Part shown: positions 1 through 5,053 of the stretch, piece by piece
Layout: each line of letters starts with the position of its first letter
How positions within the stretch are numbered: the first letter of the stretch is position 1
Source: Gammaproteobacteria bacterium
Lineage (GTDB): Bacteria; Pseudomonadota; Gammaproteobacteria; Methylococcales; Methylomonadaceae
Length of the DNA stretch: 5,078 nt
Direction of reading: 5' to 3'
Assembly (NCBI GenBank): GCA_024511045.1
Contig: JANEMG010000203.1
Location: 1 to 5,078 of the forward strand
Notes under the pieces: model-generated
What the model saw: the letters and a program-made list of their open reading frames with translations, nothing else
Databases searched by the model: none
What the model was told of the DNA's origin: nothing
Translations under genes and position numbers: made by a program

Positions 1-1
1 A

Positions 2-97
2 GCGGCTTTGGATGAGAATTTTGCCAGGGTTTGCCCCAAACCCGGCAATCCCCCCGGAAATTCTCTGGTCACTGTGCTGCTGCGCATGGTGGCTTGA
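2..97 (+). CDS. Possible 3' end of an unidentified upstream gene (partial)
   Basis: One forward frame is open from the window edge to a TGA at 95-97. It gives 31 residues ending in NSLVTVLLRMVA. The frame has many G/C third positions, like the genes downstream, but 31 codons is too short to prove coding. I do not recognise the family. It does not resemble the hydrophobic C-terminus of RseP, the usual neighbour of bamA in many gammaproteobacteria. A strong hairpin (21-48) lies inside it, so the stretch could instead be intergenic. Confidence 0.3.
   Translation, partial: AALDENFARVCPKPGNPPGNSLVTVLLRMVA
21..48. repeat. Strong hairpin (inverted repeat) near window start
   Basis: TTGCC (21-25) plus GGGTTTG (27-33) pair with CAAACCC (37-43) plus GGCAA (44-48). 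This makes 12 base pairs with one bulged A (26) and a CCC loop (34-36). No T-run follows on either strand, so it is not a classical intrinsic terminator. It may be a REP-like palindrome, an RNA 3'-end structure, or simply part of a coding sequence. The pairing is read directly; its function is unknown. Confidence 0.5.
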
Positions 98-108
98 ATA
101 ATTTCTGG

Positions 109-142
109 GAAACTTCAGTCAGGCAATGTTCTGGAGTATAAT
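109..142 (+). promoter_or_regulatory. Candidate bamA promoter (sigma-70 and/or sigma-E-like)
   Basis: A perfect -10 hexamer TATAAT lies at 137-142. Seventeen bases upstream is a poor -35 match, TTCAGT (114-119). Overlapping this is GAAACTT (109-115), close to the sigma-E -35 core GAACTT, followed 14 bases later by TCTGG (130-134), close to a sigma-E -10 of the TCTGA type. bamA is a known sigma-E target in E. coli, which makes an envelope-stress input plausible here, but the spacer is slightly short. The -10 box is the firm part; the sigma-E reading is inference. Confidence 0.45.
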
Positions 143-149
143 CTACTGC

Positions 150-168
150 TTTATTTTTTGCTTTTTTT
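150..168 (+). other. T-rich tract in the bamA leader
   Basis: A run of T bases with single interruptions (T3, A, T6, GC, T7) starts about eight bases after the TATAAT box. It would therefore form the first bases of a transcript from that promoter. No stem precedes it closely enough to make a terminator. Such a U-rich 5' end could bind Hfq or promote slippage during initiation; neither can be decided from sequence. Confidence 0.4.
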
Positions 169-231
169 GACATGAACGATCCGCAGGCTGTGGGTAATGT
201 GCTTTGCAAGAACGGGAACAGCTGAATTGCC

Positions 232-2547
232 ATGAGAATTGCGCATTATTGCTGCCTGATGTTTTTCAGCGGCTGGCTGTTCTGCCTGCAGGCGTGGGCC
301 GCCGAGGATAGCGCGGCGCTTCCTGCGGCTGAAAGTGAACCGGGATTTATCGTACAGGACATCAGGGTCCGGGGTTTGCAGCGTATTTCCGCCGGGACCG
401 TGTACAATTATCTGCCGGTCAATATCGGCGAGAGATTTTCCCGCAGCGACATCGGGCCGGCGATTCGGGCGCTGTTCAAGACGGGGTTTTTCAAGGATGT
501 GATGTTGGAAAGGGAAGGCAATGTGTTGATCGTCAACGTTGTGGAAAGGCCTTCCATCGCGAAAATACTCCTGGAAGGCAACAAGGACATGAGCAGCGAC
601 GACCTGCTCGATGCCCTGAAAAAGATCGGCCTAGCTGAAGGCAAGGTCTTCAACCGGCAGGTGCTCGACAAGGTGGAGCAGGAACTGCGCCGGCAATATT
701 TCAGCCGCGGCAAATATGGCGTGAAAATCGATACCGATGTCACGCCGCTGACCCGCAACCGGGTTGGCATCCGCATTGTCATTTCCGAAGGCCGGGTGGC
801 CAAGATCAAACAGATCAATATCGTTGGCAATCATGCCTTCGAGGAAGACGATCTGCTCGACGAATTCGAGCTCAGCACCAGCAACTGGCTGTCCTTCTAT
901 ACCAAGGATGACCAGTATTCCAAGCAGAAGCTGTCGGCTGACCTGGAAAGGCTGCGTTCCTATTATCTCGATCGCGGCTATATCAATTTTGCCATCGATT
1001 CCACCCAGGTGGCCATCACCCCGGACAAGAAGGAAATCTATCTCACCGTCAATGTCAGGGAAGGCGAGGTGTTCGTTCTGGAGAAGGTCAAACTGGCCGG
1101 AAACCTGGTGGTCGATCCAGAGGAGCTGATCGAACTGGTGCAGATCGGTCCGGGGGAGATTTTTTCCCGGAAGCGCGCCACGCAGACCTCCAAGCTCATC
1201 TCCGACCGGCTGGGTGAGGAAGGCTATGTCTTTGCCAATGTCAACATGGTGCCGGATATCGACAACGATGCCAAGACCGTGGACATGACCTTCTTTGTCG
1301 ACCCTGGCAAACGGGTCTATATTCGCCGCATGAACGTCACCGGCAACACCAAGACACGGGATGTGGTGGTGCGCCGGGAATTCCGGCAAATGGAATCGAG
1401 CTGGGCGTCGACGAAAAAAATAGAACGCTCCAAGGCGCGCCTGGAACGGTTGGGCTATTTTGAAGAGGTCAATGTGGAAACCCCGCCGGTGGTGGGCACC
1501 CCGGACCAGATCGATGTCAATTATTCGGTGACCGAAAAGGCATCGGGGAATTTGATGGCAGGGGTCGGTTTTTCCCAGACGCAGGGCATTATTTTCAACG
1601 CCAGTGTCTCCCAGGACAACATTTTCGGTTCCGGCAAACGGGTCAGCTTCAATTTCAACAACAGCGACGTGTCGACCATCTACAGCTTTGGCTTCGTCAA
1701 TCCCTATTTTACGCTGGATGGCGTCAGTCTGGGCTACAACCTGCTGTATCGGGAAACCGATGCGTCGCAGGCTAATCTGTCGCGATACACCACCGATGTC
1801 GCCAGCGCCGGCATCAACTTCGGTTTTCCTCTGGATGAACTGCAGCGCCTGCGCATGAATTTCGATATCAAGCACACCAAAATCAAGGCGGGTGACGGAG
1901 CGCCTCAGGAACTGATAGAGGGCATCGAGGAGATCGGCTCGAAGTTTCTCACTTTCCCTTTCGCCCTGGGCTGGACCCGCGATACCCTGAACCGCGCAGT
2001 GTTTCCCAGCAAGGGGGGGCAGCAGCGGCTTTCAGCGTTGATTGCCATCCCGGGCGGCGACCTCACCTATTACAAGGTGACCGCGAAAGACCAGCATTTT
2101 TTTCCGCTGGCCAAGAACCTGATTCTGAGGCTGAAAGGAGAAGTCGCCTATGGTGATGGCTATGGCGATACCAACAACCTGCCTTTCTTCGAAAATTTTT
2201 ATGCCGGTGGTGTGAACTCGGTACGCGGCTTTCAGGACAATACCCTGGGGCCTCGGGATTCCAACGGCGATCCTTTTGGCGGAAAGTTCAAGTTCACGAC
2301 CAGTGCGGAAATTTTCTTTCCGGTGCCTTTTCTGGAAGATTTGAAATCCGTGCGCATTGGGGCTTTCGTCGATGCCGGTATGGTCAGCAACGGTTTTGAT
2401 TTTGACTTTTTCAGATATTCTGTCGGCATATCGGGGCAATGGCTTTCCCCCTTCGGCGCGTTGACCGTCAGTGCTGCACAGCCCATCAATGACGAACCCG
2501 GCGACGACGTGCAGCGTTTTCAATTTTCTTTTGGTTCCGGTTTTTGA
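232..2547 (+). CDS. bamA: Outer-membrane protein assembly factor BamA
   Basis: BamA is the core of the BAM complex (with the BamB-E lipoproteins), which folds and inserts beta-barrel proteins into the outer membrane. The 771-residue protein starts with a signal peptide (hydrophobic core about residues 8-22, likely cut after AWA at 21-23). Five POTRA domains follow at about 39-106, 107-187, 190-278, 281-360 and 363-436, and then a C-terminal 16-strand barrel (Omp85/Bac_surface_Ag) from about 437 to the end. The conserved loop-6 motif VRGF is at 664-667, with its key arginine at 665. The last residue is Phe, as expected for an outer-membrane beta-signal; E. coli BamA ends in Trp. The length is slightly below the roughly 810 residues of E. 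coli BamA. ATG 232 is supported by the signal peptide and by an in-frame TGA at 223-225. The ribosome binding site is weak (GGGA at 214-217, too far upstream). The gene is intact and appears to start the block. Confidence 0.97.
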   Translation: MRIAHYCCLMFFSGWLFCLQAWAAEDSAALPAAESEPGFIVQDIRVRGLQRISAGTVYNYLPVNIGERFSRSDIGPAIRALFKTGFFKDVMLEREGNVLIVNVVERPSIAKILLEGNKDMSSDDLLDALKKIGLAEGKVFNRQVLDKVEQELRRQYFSRGKYGVKIDTDVTPLTRNRVGIRIVISEGRVAKIKQINIVGNHAFEEDDLLDEFELSTSNWLSFYTKDDQYSKQKLSADLERLRSYYLDRGYINFAIDSTQVAITPDKKEIYLTVNVREGEVFVLEKVKLAGNLVVDPEELIELVQIGPGEIFSRKRATQTSKLISDRLGEEGYVFANVNMVPDIDNDAKTVDMTFFVDPGKRVYIRRMNVTGNTKTRDVVVRREFRQMESSWASTKKIERSKARLERLGYFEEVNVETPPVVGTPDQIDVNYSVTEKASGNLMAGVGFSQTQGIIFNASVSQDNIFGSGKRVSFNFNNSDVSTIYSFGFVNPYFTLDGVSLGYNLLYRETDASQANLSRYTTDVASAGINFGFPLDELQRLRMNFDIKHTKIKAGDGAPQELIEGIEEIGSKFLTFPFALGWTRDTLNRAVFPSKGGQQRLSALIAIPGGDLTYYKVTAKDQHFFPLAKNLILRLKGEVAYGDGYGDTNNLPFFENFYAGGVNSVRGFQDNTLGPRDSNGDPFGGKFKFTTSAEIFFPVPFLEDLKSVRIGAFVDAGMVSNGFDFDFFRYSVGISGQWLSPFGALTVSAAQPINDEPGDDVQRFQFSFGSGF

Positions 2548-2661
2548 GTGCTCGTGCCAGCCCGGTCTGCAAACAGCGGCGTTTAACAGGAATGCTGCAC
2601 AATCAGCCGGGATGCCTTATAAAAGTGTATATTTTCTATCCTGTTTATTCCTTTTATCACA

Positions 2662-2667
2662 TATAAT
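2662..2667 (+). promoter_or_regulatory. Candidate -10 box of a skp promoter
   Basis: TATAAT is perfect and sits in an AT-rich stretch (about 2617-2670). No good -35 hexamer lies 16-18 bases upstream, so an activator or a weak promoter would have to be assumed. Transcription from here would give a leader of roughly 190 bases before skp, containing the small ORF and its hairpin. A TATAAA at 2618-2623 is a weaker alternative. Confidence 0.3.
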
Positions 2668-2761
2668 ACAGCGTTGACCGAAAATCGAAGCAAAGTTTGT
2701 CTTCAATTTCAGCGTTTATCCTTGATGGGTGGGTACTGAACCATCACAGGAAGGGTTTGCC

Positions 2762-2827
2762 ATGATCAATGGCATTGAGCCATCGATCAGCGAGAGACAG
2801 GTAATTGTATTGGCTGTTCGAAGATAA
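2762..2827 (+). CDS. Possible 21-residue small ORF / leader peptide upstream of skp
   Basis: ATG 2762 opens 21 codons (MINGIEPSISERQVIVLAVRR) ending at TAA 2825-2827. It is preceded by AGGAAGGG (2748-2755), the best Shine-Dalgarno sequence in the window, six bases before the start codon. The ORF ends 38 bases before the preferred skp start. The peptide has no recognisable domain and no run of one amino acid that would suggest classical attenuation. It could be a regulatory upstream ORF, a small protein, or the remnant of an earlier gene start. I do not recognise it and cannot assign a role; translation is inferred only from the ribosome binding site. Confidence 0.4.
   Translation: MINGIEPSISERQVIVLAVRR
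2763..2789 (+). promoter_or_regulatory. Hairpin overlapping the small-ORF start codon in the skp leader
   Basis: TGATCAATGGC (2763-2773) pairs with GCCATCGATCA (2779-2789) around an ATTGA loop. This gives 10 base pairs and one internal A-C mismatch (2768/2784). The 5' arm includes the last two bases of the small ORF's ATG, so folding would compete with initiation there. No T-run follows, so it is not a terminator. A translational switch in the skp leader is an inference. Confidence 0.45.
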
Positions 2828-2865
2828 CCAAAGTTAACAGTTTTTTAACGGAGATGAGATTAACC

Positions 2866-3366
2866 ATGATCAATAAATGGGTTTTGTTTTTAGGCATGCT
2901 ATTGATTTCCAGCGTTTGCGCAGCGGAATTGAAAGTCGGTTTTGTCAATGTTCCCAGAGTCCTGGAAAAGGCGCCACAGGCCAGTGCCGCGAAAAAGCGG
3001 CTGGAAAAGGAATTTGCCCCTCGCGACAAGTTGCTGGTATCGCAGCAAAAGGAAATCAAGAAGCTGGAAGAAAAACTGATGCGTGATCAGGCGGTGATGG
3101 GAGAGTCGGAAAGACGCAATCTCGAGCGGGAAATCATCAGCAAGAAAAGGGAGGCGAAACGGGCCCAGGAAGAATTCAGTGAAGACTTCAATATCCGTCG
3201 CAATGAAGAACTGGGTAAATTGCAGCGCCGCATCTATGAGGCCATCAAGGCTTTGGCAAAAGAGGAAAATTACGATCTCTTGCTGACCGATGGCGTGATC
3301 TATGCCAGCGACAAGGTCAATGTCACCGGGCAAATTCAGGAAAAACTGCAACAGATGGCAGATTGA
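2866..3366 (+). CDS. skp: Periplasmic chaperone Skp (OmpH family)
   Basis: Skp is a trimeric periplasmic holdase that keeps unfolded outer-membrane proteins soluble on their way to the BAM complex, which fits its place after bamA. From ATG 2866 the product has 166 residues, close to the 161 of E. coli Skp. It has a signal peptide (MINKWVLFLG start, hydrophobic to about 17, cleavage after CAA at 18-20), and the mature protein begins ELKVGFVN, a typical OmpH first strand. A long, highly charged coiled coil (about 40-125) forms the tentacles. The family-typical C-terminal strand segment YDLLLTDGVIYAS is at 136-148. An in-frame ATG at 2854 would add four residues (MRLT), but it directly abuts the GGAG at 2850-2853, leaving no spacing. 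The 2866 start has usable spacing from GGAG or TGAG and gives a normal signal peptide. The gene is intact. Confidence 0.93.
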   Translation: MINKWVLFLGMLLISSVCAAELKVGFVNVPRVLEKAPQASAAKKRLEKEFAPRDKLLVSQQKEIKKLEEKLMRDQAVMGESERRNLEREIISKKREAKRAQEEFSEDFNIRRNEELGKLQRRIYEAIKALAKEENYDLLLTDGVIYASDKVNVTGQIQEKLQQMAD

Positions 3367-3495
3367 AGCATTGCACGGTACTTGGAAATGGCCTGGCTTT
3401 TATCGTGAATATATTGCTGAATGTCGATGCCGGGTCAGGTCCCTGCATAAGCTCGATCCGTTGCAATTGCACTCAATAAAATTAGGTATGTAAAA
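3367..3495 (+). other. skp-fabZ intergenic gap where lpxD would normally lie
   Basis: In the classical cluster lpxD sits between skp and fabZ. Here only 129 bases separate the two genes. None of the short translations I read across the gap resembles LpxD termini, so I see no lpxD relic. The gap contains a hairpin (3427-3448), the palindrome TGCAATTGCA (3462-3471), and an ATGTAA start-stop (3488-3493) just before the fabZ TTG. A TATATT (3410-3415) lacks a partner -35, so I do not call a promoter. Confidence 0.6.
3427..3448 (+). other. Small hairpin between skp and fabZ
   Basis: ATGC (3427-3430) and GGG (3432-3434) pair with CCC (3441-3443) and GCAT (3445-3448). One C-T mismatch (3431/3444) interrupts the stem and the loop is TCAGGT. 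No T-tract follows, so termination is unlikely; it could be an mRNA 3'-end barrier for skp or a processing site. Confidence 0.35.
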
Positions 3496-3927
3496 TTGGA
3501 CATTCTGGAAATACAAAAATTTTTACCGCATCGCTATCCTTTTCTGTTGATAGACAAGGTGGTCGAATGTGAACCCGGGGTCAGGTTGTTGGGGGTAAAA
3601 AATATCACCTATAATGAACCCTGTTTTCAAGGGCATTTTCCCCATATCCCGGTTTTTCCAGGCGTCCTTATTCTGGAGGCCATGGCGCAGTCCACCGGCC
3701 TGCTGGCATCGGAAACCGCCGGAGAGGAGCTGCGCGGCATGACCTATTATCTGACCGGCATCGACAAGGCGAAATTCAAACGCCCTGCCGGTCCAGGTGA
3801 TCAGCTGATGCTGGAAGCGAAGTTCATTACCAGCAAGCGCAATATCTGGTCCTTTGACTGCCGCGCCGAAGTGGATGGCGAACTGGTGGCCAGTGCCAAT
3901 ATCCGATGTGCCGCAGTGGTGGTCTGA
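3496..3927 (+). CDS. fabZ: 3-hydroxyacyl-[acyl-carrier-protein] dehydratase FabZ
   Basis: FabZ is a cytoplasmic hotdog-fold enzyme that dehydrates (3R)-hydroxyacyl-ACP to trans-2-enoyl-ACP in type II fatty-acid synthesis, using the same pool of hydroxyacyl-ACP that LpxA draws on. The 143-residue protein is normal for the family. It begins with the signature LPHRYPFLLID (10-20) and carries the active-site segment QGHFP...PGVLILEAMAQ, with the catalytic His at 47 and Glu at 61. The start is TTG at 3496: the frame runs back to a TAA at 3448-3450 with no ATG or GTG, and MDILEIQKFLPHR aligns well with other FabZ N-termini. The ribosome binding site is poor (AGG at 3484-3486, nine bases upstream), which together with TTG predicts modest initiation. 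Its stop codon touches the lpxA start, so the two are co-translated. Confidence 0.95.
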   Translation: MDILEIQKFLPHRYPFLLIDKVVECEPGVRLLGVKNITYNEPCFQGHFPHIPVFPGVLILEAMAQSTGLLASETAGEELRGMTYYLTGIDKAKFKRPAGPGDQLMLEAKFITSKRNIWSFDCRAEVDGELVASANIRCAAVVV

Positions 3928-4698
3928 TTGATCGATTCCAAAGCCGTTGTCGACAGCAACACTGAAATTGCCGATACCGTATCGATAGGACCGTTCAGCG
4001 TCATTGGCGGCGATGTCGAGATAGAGTCCGGCACCGTCATTGGTCCCCATGTCGTGATCAAGGGGCCGACCTCGATAGGCCGGGACAACCAGATTTTTCA
4101 ATTCGCCTCCATTGGTGAAGATCCGCAGGACAGAAAATATGCCCACGAAGTGACCCGCCTGCAGATCGGCGACAGGAATTCCATACGGGAATTCTGCACT
4201 ATACACCGCGGTACCAAGCAGGACCGGGGGGTGACGGCGATCGGCAATGACAATCTGTTCATGGCCTATACCCATGTCGCCCATGACTGCGTGATTGGCA
4301 ATCATGTCATTATGGCCAATGGCGCTTCGCTGGCGGGCCATGTGCATATCGACGATCATGCGATTCTGGGCGGTTTTACCCTGGTCCATCAATTCACCCA
4401 GATCGGCCAGTTGAGTTTTTCCGCCATGGGCAGCGCCATTACCCAGGATATTCCACCGTTCGTGATGGTGGGAGGGCGGCCCACCCGGCCGCATGGCATC
4501 AATTCCGTCGGCATGGAACGCAATGGCTGCTCACCGGAGGTGATCCGGCTGATCCGCAAGGCCTATAAAATCCTCTATAAATCCAATCTCAAACTGGAAG
4601 ATGCCATCGAGGAAATGGAAGATATTGCCGGCGAATGCGAAGAGCTTTCCAATATGGTCAGTTTTCTGCGTAATGTCACCCGGGGTATTCTCAGATAA
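3928..4698 (+). CDS. lpxA: Acyl-ACP--UDP-N-acetylglucosamine O-acyltransferase LpxA
   Basis: LpxA catalyses the first step of lipid A synthesis, transferring a (3R)-hydroxyacyl chain from ACP to O-3 of UDP-GlcNAc in the cytoplasm; it acts as a trimer. The 256-residue protein has a left-handed beta-helix of hexapeptide repeats (about 5-180) and a helical C-terminal domain (about 195-256) ending TRGILR, as in E. coli (TRGLIR). Counting from E. coli LpxA (262 aa, offset 6), the catalytic His125 is His119 in HVAHD. His122, His144, His160 and Gln161 correspond to His116, His138, His154 and Gln155. The acyl-length ruler (E. coli Gly173) is Met167, as in the P. aeruginosa enzyme, which predicts a C10-type chain. 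The start is TTG at 3928, directly after the fabZ TGA; MIDSKAVVD matches the family N-terminus. No separate Shine-Dalgarno sequence is evident, so translational coupling to fabZ is likely. Confidence 0.95.
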   Translation: MIDSKAVVDSNTEIADTVSIGPFSVIGGDVEIESGTVIGPHVVIKGPTSIGRDNQIFQFASIGEDPQDRKYAHEVTRLQIGDRNSIREFCTIHRGTKQDRGVTAIGNDNLFMAYTHVAHDCVIGNHVIMANGASLAGHVHIDDHAILGGFTLVHQFTQIGQLSFSAMGSAITQDIPPFVMVGGRPTRPHGINSVGMERNGCSPEVIRLIRKAYKILYKSNLKLEDAIEEMEDIAGECEELSNMVSFLRNVTRGILR

Positions 4699-4799
4699 TG
4701 CCGTAATAATGGCAAGGGGATCGCTGTTCTTTTCAGTCATGACTGCGTAATGCAAAAACATGGCGGAGGACATCCGGCGAAGCTTTCAGCTCGGAACAG

Positions 4800-4874
4800 A
4801 GAGCCGTCTCTAATTAGCCCCGTTATTGTCGTTTCCAGGTAGAAAACCGGATGACACTCGCTATTGACGGCTCT
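4800..4874. repeat. 75-base imperfect hairpin with perfect 9-base terminal repeats
   Basis: AGAGCCGTC (4800-4808) and GACGGCTCT (4866-4874) are perfect inverted repeats. Pairing continues inward: AATTAGC (4812-4818) with GCTATT (4860-4865), with TCT and a single T bulged out. At the tip, GTC, TCC and GGT (4828-4840) pair with ACC, GGA and GAC (4846-4855) around an AGAAA loop. This is a long, bulged, single-arm structure in non-coding DNA. It may be a structured RNA, a palindromic repeat element, or a 3'-UTR structure of lpxA mRNA. It lacks a following T-run and lacks integron attC core sites. Confidence 0.45.
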
Positions 4875-4879
4875 TGGAA

Positions 4880-4914
4880 TTTGGCGCATTCAGGATGCCG
4901 GCAGCATCGCCAAA
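4880..4914. repeat. Second hairpin next to the 75-base element
   Basis: TTTGGCG (4880-4886) pairs perfectly with CGCCAAA (4908-4914), and inside it ATGC (4895-4898) pairs with GCAT (4904-4907) around a CGGCA loop. An eight-base bulge separates the two helices on the 5' side. It starts only five bases after the preceding hairpin, so the two could be parts of one structured unit. Confidence 0.4.
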
Positions 4915-5031
4915 GCAACGCATCCAGTGAAATAAATAGCAATTTGTGATAAAAATACGCCTCCTCAGCGATATCTGTGGGTAGATAATGCCGAAGGCTT
5001 AAGCTATCAAATTGAATTATATAAATAAAAT

Positions 5032-5053
5032 GCGCGTTAGCGCCTCATTTTTT
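5032..5053. terminator. Possible weak intrinsic terminator
   Basis: GCGC (5032-5035) and GCGC (5040-5043) flank a GTTA loop, followed after three bases by ATTTTTT (5047-5053). AAAAT (5027-5031) can extend the stem to ATTTT across a CTC bulge, so the structure could work in both directions. The GC stem is only four base pairs, which is short for an efficient terminator. Confidence 0.3.

Larger units (their letters stand above)
2548..2865 (+). other. bamA-skp intergenic leader region
   Basis: This gap of about 318 bases is AT-rich in its middle. I see no convincing intrinsic terminator after bamA, so read-through from bamA is possible. It contains a TATAAT box (2662-2667), a 21-codon ORF with a strong ribosome binding site (2762-2827), a hairpin over that ORF's start (2763-2789), and the skp ribosome binding site. 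A forward frame open to 2677 overlaps the bamA 3' end and is not credible as a gene. Confidence 0.6.

Noticed and set aside
172..225. 17-codon ORF ending six bases before the bamA ATG
   Set aside because: It is preceded by a T-run and no Shine-Dalgarno sequence. It is in the same frame as bamA and mainly confirms that bamA cannot start further upstream.
631..1875. 414-codon open frame on the - strand inside bamA
   Set aside because: It lies wholly antisense to a clear bamA. The translation has no recognisable domain and reads as the mirror of a G/C-rich-third-position gene.
2471..2677. 68-codon forward frame overlapping the end of bamA
   Set aside because: It starts within bamA in another frame, has no ribosome binding site, and its C-terminal hydrophobic stretch comes from AT-rich intergenic DNA.
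2674..2702. Promoter with -35 TTGACC (2674-2679) for skp
   Set aside because: The -35 is good, but the hexamers 16-18 bases downstream (such as TTGTCT) are poor -10 matches.
3462..3471. Palindrome TGCAATTGCA upstream of fabZ as an operator
   Set aside because: About five 10-base palindromes are expected by chance in this window, and no promoter is evident here.
3302..3493. 63-codon forward frame overlapping the end of skp and the gap
   Set aside because: It starts inside skp without a ribosome binding site and is unlike LpxD or any family I know. It ends in the ATGTAA before fabZ by coincidence.
3523..4494. 323-codon open frame on the - strand across fabZ and lpxA
   Set aside because: It is antisense to two well-recognised enzymes, shows no recognisable motif, and its length is explained by the codon bias of the sense genes.
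4734..4745. Perfect 12-base palindrome CAGTCATGACTG after lpxA
   Set aside because: About one perfect 12-base palindrome is expected by chance in 5 kb, and no promoter is recognisable next to it.
4750..4842. 30-codon forward ORF after lpxA
   Set aside because: It has no ribosome binding site, no recognisable sequence, and overlaps the 5' arm of the hairpin.
4800..4874. Integron attC site
   Set aside because: The bulged hairpin shape is suggestive, but the terminal core sites (RYYYAAC and GTTRRRY) are absent and there is no cassette gene or integrase.
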